From DATAEE01 sp036257535 (GTDB taxonomy: Bacteria > Acidobacteriota > Vicinamibacteria > Vicinamibacterales > 2-12-FULL-66-21): DNA of 61,098 nucleotides. The stretch spans positions 1-61,098 of the forward strand of contig DATAFJ010000167.1 of NCBI GenBank assembly GCA_036257535.1, written 5' to 3'. Positions 33,591 to 42,019 of the stretch are shown piece after piece. Positions within the stretch are counted from its first letter, which is position 1, and the number at the start of each line of letters is the position of its first letter. The translations under genes and the position numbers were made by a program. Under the pieces are notes generated by a model that was not told the DNA's origin, ran no database searches, and was given only the letters and a program-made list of their open reading frames with translations.

Positions 33591-33656
33591 GGCGCCCTCC
33601 ATGTGCCTGCGCCGGCCGGCGAGGCAGCTGACACCTGGACTACGGGGCGCGGGCGA

Positions 33657-34187
33657 TTACGGATGTGGGACGGCGGCGAGCACGTGCAGGTCCAGCGCCT
33701 GGGGACGCGTCGCTACCCTGAGCTCGGTGAGGAGGGGGATGAGGTCTGCCGCGCCGGCCCGTGCGAAGAGTGGTCGAAAATCGATGAGCACGAGGTCGCC
33801 GTCGATGCGGACGCCGGGCGGCAGCCGCGGGTTCAGAAAGGCGATGACGGGCCGCGCCAGCGCGGCGAGGCCAGGCACGCGCGTGCGCCATCGCAGAACG
33901 AGGTCGGGCGATGCCGGCAGATCGGGCTGCCGCTCGATGAAGACCTCGATGGCCACTGCCGGCATGAAGCGCTGCGCGAGCTGGAGATCGACACTGAACC
34001 GATTGGCACCTTCGATGCGCACGCCGAGCGACGTGATCCGCTCCCGCATCCCGTCGGCCACCGCTGCCAGCGCGCGGTTGACGACCGATTCCGGTACCGA
34101 AAGATTCGCTTCAACGCGACTTCCAGCCAATTCAGCAAAACCGTTGCGGCGCAGGTCCTCGACGACCCTGATTAAATCCGGATTCAT
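33657..34187 (-). CDS. Unknown protein, possible DUF2993-like lipid-binding domain
   Basis: The 176-residue protein (start ATG 34187, overlapping the end of the helicase gene as TGATG) has amphipathic beta-strands: RVEANLSVPESVVNRAL, LGVRIEGANRFSVDLQL and LRWRTRVPGL. The pattern resembles short DUF2993/LmeA-type tubular lipid-binding domains, but the match is weak and no signal peptide is present. It ends an operon with the AddAB-like genes, an odd partner for a recombination complex. Function unknown. Confidence 0.65.
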   Translation of the reverse strand: MNPDLIRVVEDLRRNGFAELAGSRVEANLSVPESVVNRALAAVADGMRERITSLGVRIEGANRFSVDLQLAQRFMPAVAIEVFIERQPDLPASPDLVLRWRTRVPGLAALARPVIAFLNPRLPPGVRIDGDLVLIDFRPLFARAGAADLIPLLTELRVATRPQALDLHVLAAVPHP

Positions 34188-37100
34188 CAGATCCTCATCA
34201 ATACCCCACGCGGTGGCGTACCGCGCAAGCGGCCGAGCGCGTCGCAATAGAACGCGACCTGGCGTTCGTACTGGCCGAAATCGAGCTCGGCGCCCGGCGC
34301 ATCGAGATCGCGGTCGGTCTTGAAATCAATCACCAGGCCCTCATCGTCGTCTATGAAGAGATCGATCGTGCCTTCGACGAGCCCGGCGTCAGAGGAGGCG
34401 ACGATCGGCAGCTCGCGTCGAAGACGATCGTGGCCGGCCGCGGCGCGGGCGCGATCGAGGAGAGGATGCGCCAGCACCGCGGCGACGGACTGAACGGCTG
34501 CATCGATCTCCCCCGTCGTTGCCCCGAGGATGCGCGCCTGGCTCTCTGCCAACGCGCGAATCGCGTCCGTCTCGGCGTCGAGCGCAACGAACGACAGCAC
34601 ACCGTGCACGAGTGTTCCGAACCGGGGACCCGACGGCCGGCCGGCCGGACGAGGCAGGTCCACGACCTCGATCGGTCGTGCCGGCCGATCGATCGACATG
34701 GTCGTCACGTCCGGGGCATGCGCGAGCTCCGTCACCGTGCGGACGACGAGCGAGGCGCTGCTGCCCTGCTCCAGCGCGGCGTCGCGCGACGCTCTCCACC
34801 GTTCGTAATCCGCCATTTTCTGATCGACCGTGAACATGTCGACGTCCTTGACGATCAGATCGTCGCGGCGAAGACCCAGGGATGTCTCGGCATGCAGCGA
34901 GAGCGCGCGCGGGTCCCACCACACTACGGCGGGGCCTGGGGCTTGGGCCCTGGGACTTGGGGCCTGGGGGATCACGTGGAGCCCGGGCGCGACGGTTGCT
35001 GCCTGGGCAGGATCGTTATCAGGCCGCTTCAGCACCGAATCCTTCGAGCCAAACGCCGGACATCCGGGCGCCTTCTGTGCTTCGCGGCAGGATGGCGGCG
35101 CCGGATAGATCGCCTTGCTGAGCGGGTCGAGCCATCCGCCGTCGTAAGGACCATCGCCGACGGCCGGGACGACCAGCAGATCCCGCGCGCGCGTCGCGGC
35201 CACGTAGGCGAGTCGCACGGCCTCGGCCTGATCGCGCGCGACCTCGATCGGTCCCTGGCGAAGGAGATCGTTCGGTGACCACCCGCCGAGCCGCAACGCG
35301 CACAGCTTTCGGTCCGGGTCGATCCAGCGCCCTGCATCGGCGCGCGCGAGCTTGCACGTGAGATCCGCGAGGATGACGACGGGGAACTCGAGCCCTTTTG
35401 CCTTGTGCACGGTCATCAGGCGCACGCCGCCGCTGCTCTCTTCGAGAATCGGCGCCTCCGCCGACGCCGCCGTGTCGGCAGCCTCGCTCAAGGCTTCGAC
35501 GAAGCCTCTGAACGAAATGCCTCCCTCGAGCTCGTACTGCCGCGCGAGCTCCGCCACGTGGAGAACGTTCGCGAGCGCCTGCTCTCCCGCGCTACGAAGT
35601 ACGAAGCCGACGTGCGCCCGCGTCGCCTCGAGCAGATCGCCGAGCGTGTCGGCAACCGAACGATAGTTACGCCGCCGGTGCAGTCGCTGCAGGAGGAGGA
35701 GCGCCTGACGAATCGGCTCGAGATGCGCGGCATCCCGGTCGGCTCCCCCAGCGTCGTCGACCTGGGGAACGCGGAACGGGTGAAATCCGCCATGACGTTC
35801 GTGCCAGTCGAGCAGATCCTCGTCTCCGATCGCGAACAGCGCGCCACGGAGGGTCGCAAACACCGAAAGTTCATCGTCCGGCCACTCGACCGCCGTCAGC
35901 GCCGCGCGGACGGTCTCGACCTCCTCGCGCTCGTGGAAGCTCTTCCCACCCACGAGGACATGCGGAATCCCGCGGGCATCCAGCGCATCCACGTACGGCC
36001 GCGTGATGTCGTCTCCGAACGAGATGAAGCGCCGGAACAGCACACAGACGTCGCGGGGAGTCACTCCCCAGCCGCTTCGCGCGACCAGCCACTCGATGAA
36101 CGCCCCAACCGCGTCAGGCAGTGACTTTTCAATCGCGATCGCGGAGACGTTACGAACGCCATACGGCTCGGGGACGGGCAAGACGACGACGGATCGCCGA
36201 TCTTTCGGCTGCGGCCGGAAGGGCGTCAACGGAACGTAATCGGCTTGAAGCGTGGCAGCGTCACCCGTCATTTCCGGCTCGAACGCGGCATTGACGACCG
36301 CCTGGATCTCCGGCGTCGATCGGAAGCTTGTCGTCAGCGTGACGTGCCTTGCGCCGTTCGCGACGAGCTGTTCGCAGACTTTACGGTAAACGGCGACGTC
36401 AGCCCGGCGGAAGCGATAGATCGACTGTTTCGGGTCGCCGACAATGAAGAGTTTTCCCGCCGCAACGCGGCCGGCGCCTGCAGGATCGGAAGCGAGCAGC
36501 AGGAGAATTTCGGCCTGCAGCGGATCAGTGTCCTGGAACTCGTCGACGAAGATGCGTGAGAAGCGGCGCTGGAAGGCCTGGCGTACACCGGCGTTTCCCT
36601 GCAGCAGGTCGCGCGTCTTGAGCAGCAGATCGAGGAAATCGAGCGCGCCGGCCCGGGCCTTGAGCGTCTCGTAGCGCTCGATGCTGCCGGCGAGCTCCTC
36701 CTGGAGAAGCGCTGCGAGATCCGCGTCGGCCGCCGCCCGGAACTGATCGAGCGACGCCTTCAGGCCGTCCAGCGCCGAGATCACGGACGATCGCAGGATG
36801 CCCCTTGCGTAGTCGGGCCCTCGCCCGTGGCGTGCACGCTGGAGCTTTCGATCGTGCACCAGGTCCACCAGTCGCGCCTCGAGACTGTCCAGATCGAAGG
36901 AGCTCCGTCGGAGGTCCGCGCTGAAATGTCGAACGCTCGCCGTATCGAGGTACAGAAAATCACGTGCGTAGGACGGCTTCTCCGTCAGATCCGCGAAGCG
37001 ATGGACCTCGTCGACGAGACGCTCGATCTCCCGGCCGCGGTCGAAGTCGGGCTCGCGCGTCCACGGATGCGGAAAGTCGCGCCATTCGACGAGTGTACGC

Positions 37101-37708
37101 CCCGCGTTCCGCAGGCGATCGATCGGCCCCTCATCCGCGGCGGACGGAGCCGCACGTGACCACACGGTCGATCGTTTCAGCGCGCGGCGCACGCCTTCCG
37201 GCGGCGCGGCGAGCTGTTCCTGCAGCCAGCCGTGAAACGCCTCGTTGTACAGTCGACCGGCCTGAGGCTCCGTCAGGACCGTGAAGAGGGGATCGACGCG
37301 CGCCTCCACCGGCCGTTCGCGCAGCAGGTCCGCGCAGAACGCATGAATGGTCCCGACGTGCGCTTCCTCGAGACGTGCAAGTGCGGCGTCGAGCCGCACC
37401 TGAACATCGGCGCGTGCCGCGCTCGAACCTCCCCTGGCCGTGCGGGCATCCTCGAGCGCTTCGCGCAGCCGCAGCTTCAGCTCCCCCGCCGCCTTCTCCG
37501 TAAACGTCACGGCGACGATGCGGTCGATCGTGTCGGCCTCGTGCCCGGCTTCGATCACGCGAAGGATTCGGCTGACGAGCGCGGTCGTCTTCCCGGTGCC
37601 GGCGGCGGCCTCCACGACGATCGTGGAGTCCAGGTCGGTCGCGATGATCTCGCGCGCCTCGGCGTCAGGGAGGCGCTCCGGTTTCCGTGGCCTCCGATCG
37701 GCTGTCAC
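34187..37708 (-). CDS. AddA-like UvrD-family helicase-nuclease
   Basis: This 1173-residue protein is a superfamily 1 helicase with Walker A AAAGTGKTT (Lys40), motif II FVDEFQDTDPLQAEIL, motif III-IV region GDPKQSIYRFRRADV, motif V TVHKAKGLEFPVVIL and motif VI VAATRARDLLVV. A RecB-type PD-(D/E)xK nuclease sits at the C-terminus (GTIDLFIDDDEGLVIDFKTD). Together with the upstream gene it should form an AddAB-like complex that resects double-strand breaks. The start is GTG at 37708, overlapping the upstream stop (GTGA). Residues near 910-930 are encoded by a Gly/Pro-coding word repeat inserted in a linker. Confidence 0.92.
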   Translation of the reverse strand: MTADRRPRKPERLPDAEAREIIATDLDSTIVVEAAAGTGKTTALVSRILRVIEAGHEADTIDRIVAVTFTEKAAGELKLRLREALEDARTARGGSSAARADVQVRLDAALARLEEAHVGTIHAFCADLLRERPVEARVDPLFTVLTEPQAGRLYNEAFHGWLQEQLAAPPEGVRRALKRSTVWSRAAPSAADEGPIDRLRNAGRTLVEWRDFPHPWTREPDFDRGREIERLVDEVHRFADLTEKPSYARDFLYLDTASVRHFSADLRRSSFDLDSLEARLVDLVHDRKLQRARHGRGPDYARGILRSSVISALDGLKASLDQFRAAADADLAALLQEELAGSIERYETLKARAGALDFLDLLLKTRDLLQGNAGVRQAFQRRFSRIFVDEFQDTDPLQAEILLLLASDPAGAGRVAAGKLFIVGDPKQSIYRFRRADVAVYRKVCEQLVANGARHVTLTTSFRSTPEIQAVVNAAFEPEMTGDAATLQADYVPLTPFRPQPKDRRSVVVLPVPEPYGVRNVSAIAIEKSLPDAVGAFIEWLVARSGWGVTPRDVCVLFRRFISFGDDITRPYVDALDARGIPHVLVGGKSFHEREEVETVRAALTAVEWPDDELSVFATLRGALFAIGDEDLLDWHERHGGFHPFRVPQVDDAGGADRDAAHLEPIRQALLLLQRLHRRRNYRSVADTLGDLLEATRAHVGFVLRSAGEQALANVLHVAELARQYELEGGISFRGFVEALSEAADTAASAEAPILEESSGGVRLMTVHKAKGLEFPVVILADLTCKLARADAGRWIDPDRKLCALRLGGWSPNDLLRQGPIEVARDQAEAVRLAYVAATRARDLLVVPAVGDGPYDGGWLDPLSKAIYPAPPSCREAQKAPGCPAFGSKDSVLKRPDNDPAQAATVAPGLHVIPQAPSPRAQAPGPAVVWWDPRALSLHAETSLGLRRDDLIVKDVDMFTVDQKMADYERWRASRDAALEQGSSASLVVRTVTELAHAPDVTTMSIDRPARPIEVVDLPRPAGRPSGPRFGTLVHGVLSFVALDAETDAIRALAESQARILGATTGEIDAAVQSVAAVLAHPLLDRARAAAGHDRLRRELPIVASSDAGLVEGTIDLFIDDDEGLVIDFKTDRDLDAPGAELDFGQYERQVAFYCDALGRLRGTPPRGVLMRI
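34923..34977. repeat. GGGCCTGGG word repeat inside the AddA-like gene
   Basis: Five words of the kind GGCCTGGGGCTTGGG follow one another. They encode the linker VIPQAPSPRAQAPGPAV in frame on the minus strand, between the helicase motor and the C-terminal nuclease. The helicase motifs on either side are undisturbed. Confidence 0.7.
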
Positions 37709-40700
37709 GGCATGCTCCTGAGCGCTATCAGATCGCCGAGCGCGTCCTGCGACTTGCGCCGCACGCGCATCTCCTCGTTCGGGCCGCACACCGGCCGGAA
37801 ATCGCACCACGCGCAGGCCCGTTCGGCTGGCGCGGGAGAAAGGAAGCCGAGCTCGACCGCGCGATCGACGATCTCGAGCGCCTCGACGGCCGCCCGCCGG
37901 CTGCGCTCGTTCAGCGGGATCTCGTGCTCGGTGAAGCCGCCTGCCGACGTGCAGTAGTACAGCCGGCCCGACACAACAGGTTTGCCGAGCGCCGATTCGA
38001 CGACCATTCCGTACAACACCGGCTGCAGCACGCGGCCGCCGTCGATGATCGCCCTGTCGCCGACTCGCGCCTTTCCGGTCTTGTGATCGGTAATCCGGAG
38101 CTCCCGCTCGCCGCCTCGCTCCTCGAGCAGGTCGATCGATCCGCGCAGGAGAAACCGGCCGTCGACCGTCACCGGATCCGGCAGGCTTCGAGGATCGCGT
38201 CCCTCGTCCGAGAGCCCGAAGCTGAACTCGAAGCGGTGCGGCTGCCAGCCGTCGCGATCGGGCAGCCGCCGCACCCACACGCGGAGATCCTTCGAGATGT
38301 CGGCGATCTCGTCGTTCCAGACACGATCGATCGCCGGCGCGAGCTCTTCCCTGTAATCGCGAGCGATTCTGTCAATCACATCCTCGAGGAGGTCCGCCTG
38401 ACTTGCCGGCGACGCGAGCAGGCCCTTCGCCTCGAGCGCGCGGAAGAACTCCGCCTGAATCCGGTGAAAGATGCTGCCCCTCGTCAGCGGGTCGAGCCGT
38501 TGAAGCGGCTCCGGCTCCTCCGCCGGCTCGAGCCGGTAAATGGCGGACAACAGGAACTGATACGGGCAGTTTGCAAACTTCTGGAGCGCCGACAACGAGT
38601 ACGGCCGCGCGGCAAGCCTTTCGCGCACGAGCGCCGCGCGCGTCTGGCTCGTGACGCGGACGAGCCCGTCGTGCTGCGACCACGACGACCGCGCCCGCGC
38701 CCAGCGCGTCGTGATCGAGCGCTTGAGGTTGTCATTCAAGCGGAGGATGTAATGCGCGTGCCCCTTCACCTTTGCCGGAACGGGCTCGTCGATCAGCGCC
38801 CGCAGCACGGCAAGGTCGTGCTCCACGTCGTCGAGCGCGCGTTCGGGATCGGCGGGCGCGGGCCACGACAATCGCGCCGAGCCCTCCTCGTACGCGGCGC
38901 GCTGCAGGTCTTCGTGATGGGGGATGCGGCCGGTGATCGCGCGCATGACGTCGAGCGCGTAAAACGACGGCACTCGCGGCCGGCCCTGCGACGTTTCGAG
39001 CCGCGGATATGAGAGGTGAAGCCGCTCGGTCGCCGCGCCGACGGCGAGACGAAGCAGCAGACGCTCGGTTTTCGCTCGATCTTCCTGCAGCGGCAGCCGC
39101 GCATGGGCCGCGGCCCCGGCGCTGCGCTGCTCGTCGAGCAACAGCGGATCCTCACGCGGCTTCTGCGGGAACATCCGCTCCGCCAGGCCTGGGATGAATA
39201 CCACCCTGAAAGCCCGGCCGCGTGCCTGGTGCGGACTGCCGACGAACACGCGGCCGTAGCGCCGCGCCGGCGCCTCGATCTCGAGCGAGAGCAGGCGTTC
39301 CGACAACACGTTCCGGACCTCGGCGAGCGAGACGGGACCAACGGCGGCCATCGGCCTCAGGCCCGCCAGGACGCGGAGCACGCGTGCCGGGCGCCGCAGC
39401 AGGAGGGGCGCGATCCGTTCCAGCTCGTCGAGCCACTCACCCCACGTCGCGCTCGTCGGCCAGGCCGCGAGCCGCTCGATCACCGGCAAGGCGAATCGTC
39501 GCAGGTGCTGCAGGTTTCTGAGATCCCGCTCGAGGCGCCGGAGCCTCGGCGATTCCGGTTCTTCGGTTCTCAGCTCGCGAATCTGGATGCGGAACTGTTT
39601 CGCGAGGCCGTCGAGCCGTCGTCGCCAGCGCTCGGGATCGCCGCCGATCACGGACGATTCGACAATCAGCGTTTCCCACTTCCACGGCGCCCGCAGGGTT
39701 CCGTCGACGACGGCGATCTCATCCTCGGGGCTCCCCGGGCGGGCGTCGCCGGACTCCGCTCCCGGTTGGGGGGGTTGCAGGCGCTCGTCTCCCCCCACCG
39801 AAGCCGTCAGCACCTCGTCGTCGGAAAGGACCGCGTTGAGTTCGGAGCCCGAATCCCCGGGCCCCGGGCCCGAAGCCCCAACCGCATCCAGCTGCGGGAC
39901 CTGCCCGAGCGACAGGTACTCAGCGAAGCGCTTGGCGGACAGTTGCTCGACCGCGCACGAGAGGATCGCGAGGAATGCGCGGCCGGAGGGATGCGGACGC
40001 CGCGTGCCGCGATCGAAGAATGCAGGGATGCCTTCGATGGCGGGGCTCGAGGAATCATCGTCGCGGTGCGCGCGGCGGAGCGCATGCTCCAGCAGGCCGA
40101 GATAGTCCTTCGGCGACCGGACGAAGATCGCCATCTCGTCGAACCGGACGCCGCGGCGCGCCTCCTCGAGCACGCGCCGGGCGATCTCCGTCGCTTCGCG
40201 CGCTTCACCGGGAGCGGAAAAGAACGTCGCGTCGCCGGCCGCCTGGCGCACGGGCGGCGGCCGGCGATCGAACAGGTGCCGTCGCAGCGTTGCGAGATCC
40301 GTCGATCCCTCCTCCTCGAGAACGTCGAGCTGGCCGCCGATGGCCTGCATCGCCTCGAGCGCAGCGACATCGCCGAACGGGACTGTGGCGAGCGCGTCGG
40401 AGGCGGAACCGACGATCGCGGCCACGAACTTCTGCTCGACTATCGAATCAACCGGGACGTCGAGAAGAAGGAGCGGCTGGCGCGACCACGGCGTCGCGCC
40501 CTGCTCAAGCGTCGCACTCGCAACCTCGAAAAGCTCTGCCCGGTCGCTCGCCGACGCGGCCGCGAACTGCTCCTCGAACTGCTGAAGAAGCTCCGCGAGG
40601 TCGGCACCGCCGAGTGGCAGCGACGCGAGTGCCGACGAGTCGAGGCCGGCGAGCCGAACGTCCTGGAGCGTGCGCGCGAGCGCGCGTGGAAAACCCGGAC

Positions 40701-41076
40701 AGCCGGCGATTGCGTCGAAGTACGCAATCGCGCGGTCCTTGCGCGCCTCGAACGCCGCACGCGCCGCAACGGCTTCGGTCCCGAGCCTGGTTCCAGGCGT
40801 GAGTCCGCGCCCGGCGAGGGCCGCGGCCGCCGAACGCGCCGCAAGCTGCGTAAAACTGAACCGGTGCAGACCAACGACGATGCCGCGCTCGGCGGCTATC
40901 GAACGAGCGAGATCGTCGACGGCGCCGCGGGAGGCACCGACCAAGAGGATCTCGGTCGACGCCGGAAAGCGGTCGACGAACGCGCGCGCCGCCTTCAGGC
41001 GCACCGCGGACGACGTCGATTCGATAAGGGGAAATGTACGGCGACGTGATGGCTTCACACTGCCTCCGGACGCCAT
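37705..41076 (-). CDS. AddB-like PD-(D/E)xK nuclease with iron-sulfur cluster cysteines
   Basis: The 1123-residue protein has an inactive-helicase-like body (VVFIPGLAERMFPQ, HLSYPRLETSQGRPR) and a C-terminal nuclease with GSIDLLEERGG and ITDHKTGKA. Four cysteines fit the AddB iron-sulfur site: one in ALQKFANCPYQFLL ahead of the nuclease and three in RACAWCDFRPVCG after it. The helicase Walker A is not evident (LLVGASRGAVDDL), as in AddB. It is translated before, and coupled to, the AddA-like gene. ATG 41076 is given; GTG 41058, four bases after a GGAGG, is an alternative start. A proline/glycine-rich insert lies around residues 400-450. Confidence 0.9.
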   Translation of the reverse strand: MASGGSVKPSRRRTFPLIESTSSAVRLKAARAFVDRFPASTEILLVGASRGAVDDLARSIAAERGIVVGLHRFSFTQLAARSAAAALAGRGLTPGTRLGTEAVAARAAFEARKDRAIAYFDAIAGCPGFPRALARTLQDVRLAGLDSSALASLPLGGADLAELLQQFEEQFAAASASDRAELFEVASATLEQGATPWSRQPLLLLDVPVDSIVEQKFVAAIVGSASDALATVPFGDVAALEAMQAIGGQLDVLEEEGSTDLATLRRHLFDRRPPPVRQAAGDATFFSAPGEAREATEIARRVLEEARRGVRFDEMAIFVRSPKDYLGLLEHALRRAHRDDDSSSPAIEGIPAFFDRGTRRPHPSGRAFLAILSCAVEQLSAKRFAEYLSLGQVPQLDAVGASGPGPGDSGSELNAVLSDDEVLTASVGGDERLQPPQPGAESGDARPGSPEDEIAVVDGTLRAPWKWETLIVESSVIGGDPERWRRRLDGLAKQFRIQIRELRTEEPESPRLRRLERDLRNLQHLRRFALPVIERLAAWPTSATWGEWLDELERIAPLLLRRPARVLRVLAGLRPMAAVGPVSLAEVRNVLSERLLSLEIEAPARRYGRVFVGSPHQARGRAFRVVFIPGLAERMFPQKPREDPLLLDEQRSAGAAAHARLPLQEDRAKTERLLLRLAVGAATERLHLSYPRLETSQGRPRVPSFYALDVMRAITGRIPHHEDLQRAAYEEGSARLSWPAPADPERALDDVEHDLAVLRALIDEPVPAKVKGHAHYILRLNDNLKRSITTRWARARSSWSQHDGLVRVTSQTRAALVRERLAARPYSLSALQKFANCPYQFLLSAIYRLEPAEEPEPLQRLDPLTRGSIFHRIQAEFFRALEAKGLLASPASQADLLEDVIDRIARDYREELAPAIDRVWNDEIADISKDLRVWVRRLPDRDGWQPHRFEFSFGLSDEGRDPRSLPDPVTVDGRFLLRGSIDLLEERGGERELRITDHKTGKARVGDRAIIDGGRVLQPVLYGMVVESALGKPVVSGRLYYCTSAGGFTEHEIPLNERSRRAAVEALEIVDRAVELGFLSPAPAERACAWCDFRPVCGPNEEMRVRRKSQDALGDLIALRSMP
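39845..39880. repeat. GGGCCCGG word repeat inside the AddB-like gene
   Basis: Nested GGGCCC and CCCGGG palindromes and words of the kind CCCGAATCCCC encode the linker GASGPGPGDSGSE in frame. The insert falls in a variable region, not in a motif. Confidence 0.6.
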
Positions 41077-41407
41077 GCCGGGTTGTCGATTCCGACAGCG
41101 CTCGCTGTCGTGTGAACGACGGTAGCACGGCCGCTCCGGAGGTGCAATGGGCGGCCCGTTTCGGTAGCTGCCGTCGCTTGCCCATGGCCATCGGCGGCAG
41201 TGTAGTACGGGGATCGATCGTGCCGATCCCTAAGTCACCCTTTCACGACGTGCTGCTAGAGCCGGTGCGTTGCTCCCGCGTGCGTCCTGCCTGTGCTTCG
41301 GTAAAGGACCGCGAGGTTCTCAAGCGTCGGCGTGAAACCTCGTGATCCTCGGTCGTATCCTGCGGGTATGTGGCTTGGCTCTCACCGAGACACGGCACAA
41401 TGGAGTG
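41077..41407. other. 330-base gap between divergent genes, no gene seen
   Basis: No convincing coding sequence or RNA gene is visible. A small inverted repeat (GACAGCG-CTCG-CTGTC) lies near 41095-41112. The gap must hold the promoters of the AddB-like gene (leftward) and the DinB gene (rightward), but I see no clear -35/-10 pair. Confidence 0.5.
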
Positions 41408-41890
41408 ATGACCACACTCTACAGGGCCGACGACCCGAATCTGCTGACCAGCGTGCTCAGTGGTGAAGGCGTCCATCTCGGGCCTGGCGCGGTCCTTGAG
41501 GGGCTCACCGACGACCAGGCGCACGCGAAACCGCGCGGCCTTCCACATTCGATCGCGGAAATCGTGGCGCACATGTCCTACTGGCAGGAGTGGTTCAACA
41601 ATTGCGCCGTTGTCGGCTTCACCGGAATCGCGGAACATGCCAGCGACGGTTGGCCGGCCGTTCCACCGGATGGGTGGGACGCGCTACGCACGAGCTATCT
41701 CCACGCCGTCGAGGAGGCGAAGCGTATCGCCGCAGAATCGGACTCACTCGGTGACCCCGTACTGCCACCAGGGGTCCACGTTCCCAGCCTCACCAACGAG
41801 TCGCGCGGCGCTGGCCTCCTCCATGCGGCAGTGCACAGCAGCCATCATCTGGGCCAGATCATTACGATTCGTCAGTTGTTGGGTCTCTAG
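41408..41890 (+). CDS. DinB-family metal-dependent four-helix protein
   Basis: The 160-residue protein has the three histidines of the DinB/YfiT fold: one in AEIVAHMSYWQEW and two in AAVHSSHHLGQIITIRQLL. These bind a metal in relatives that act as thiol (bacillithiol, mycothiol) transferases, while many DinB members have unknown roles. ATG 41408 is preferred to an upstream TTG; GGAG lies close to the start. Cytoplasmic, single gene. Confidence 0.9.
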   Translation: MTTLYRADDPNLLTSVLSGEGVHLGPGAVLEGLTDDQAHAKPRGLPHSIAEIVAHMSYWQEWFNNCAVVGFTGIAEHASDGWPAVPPDGWDALRTSYLHAVEEAKRIAAESDSLGDPVLPPGVHVPSLTNESRGAGLLHAAVHSSHHLGQIITIRQLLGL

Positions 41891-42019
41891 CCACCACCGG
41901 CGGGGACCATCACGTGGTAGGCGCGCACGAACGCGCGTGTGTTTCTTCGTCCCTGACAGCCGGAGCGCGTTCTCTGCGTTGTTAAGGTAATGCGGCCTTT
42001 CACCCCGGCCTGCTAGGCG

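Noticed and set aside
37709..38278. 190-codon upstream extension of the AddA-like frame
   Set aside because: It is antisense-like, overlaps the AddB-like coding sequence, and the GTG at 37708 overlapping the upstream stop is the natural coupled start.
39016..41049. 677-codon plus-strand frame opposite the AddB-like gene, and a 441-codon one at 37687-39012
   Set aside because: Both are antisense shadows rich in Arg and Glu; the minus strand has the nuclease motif and iron-sulfur cysteines.
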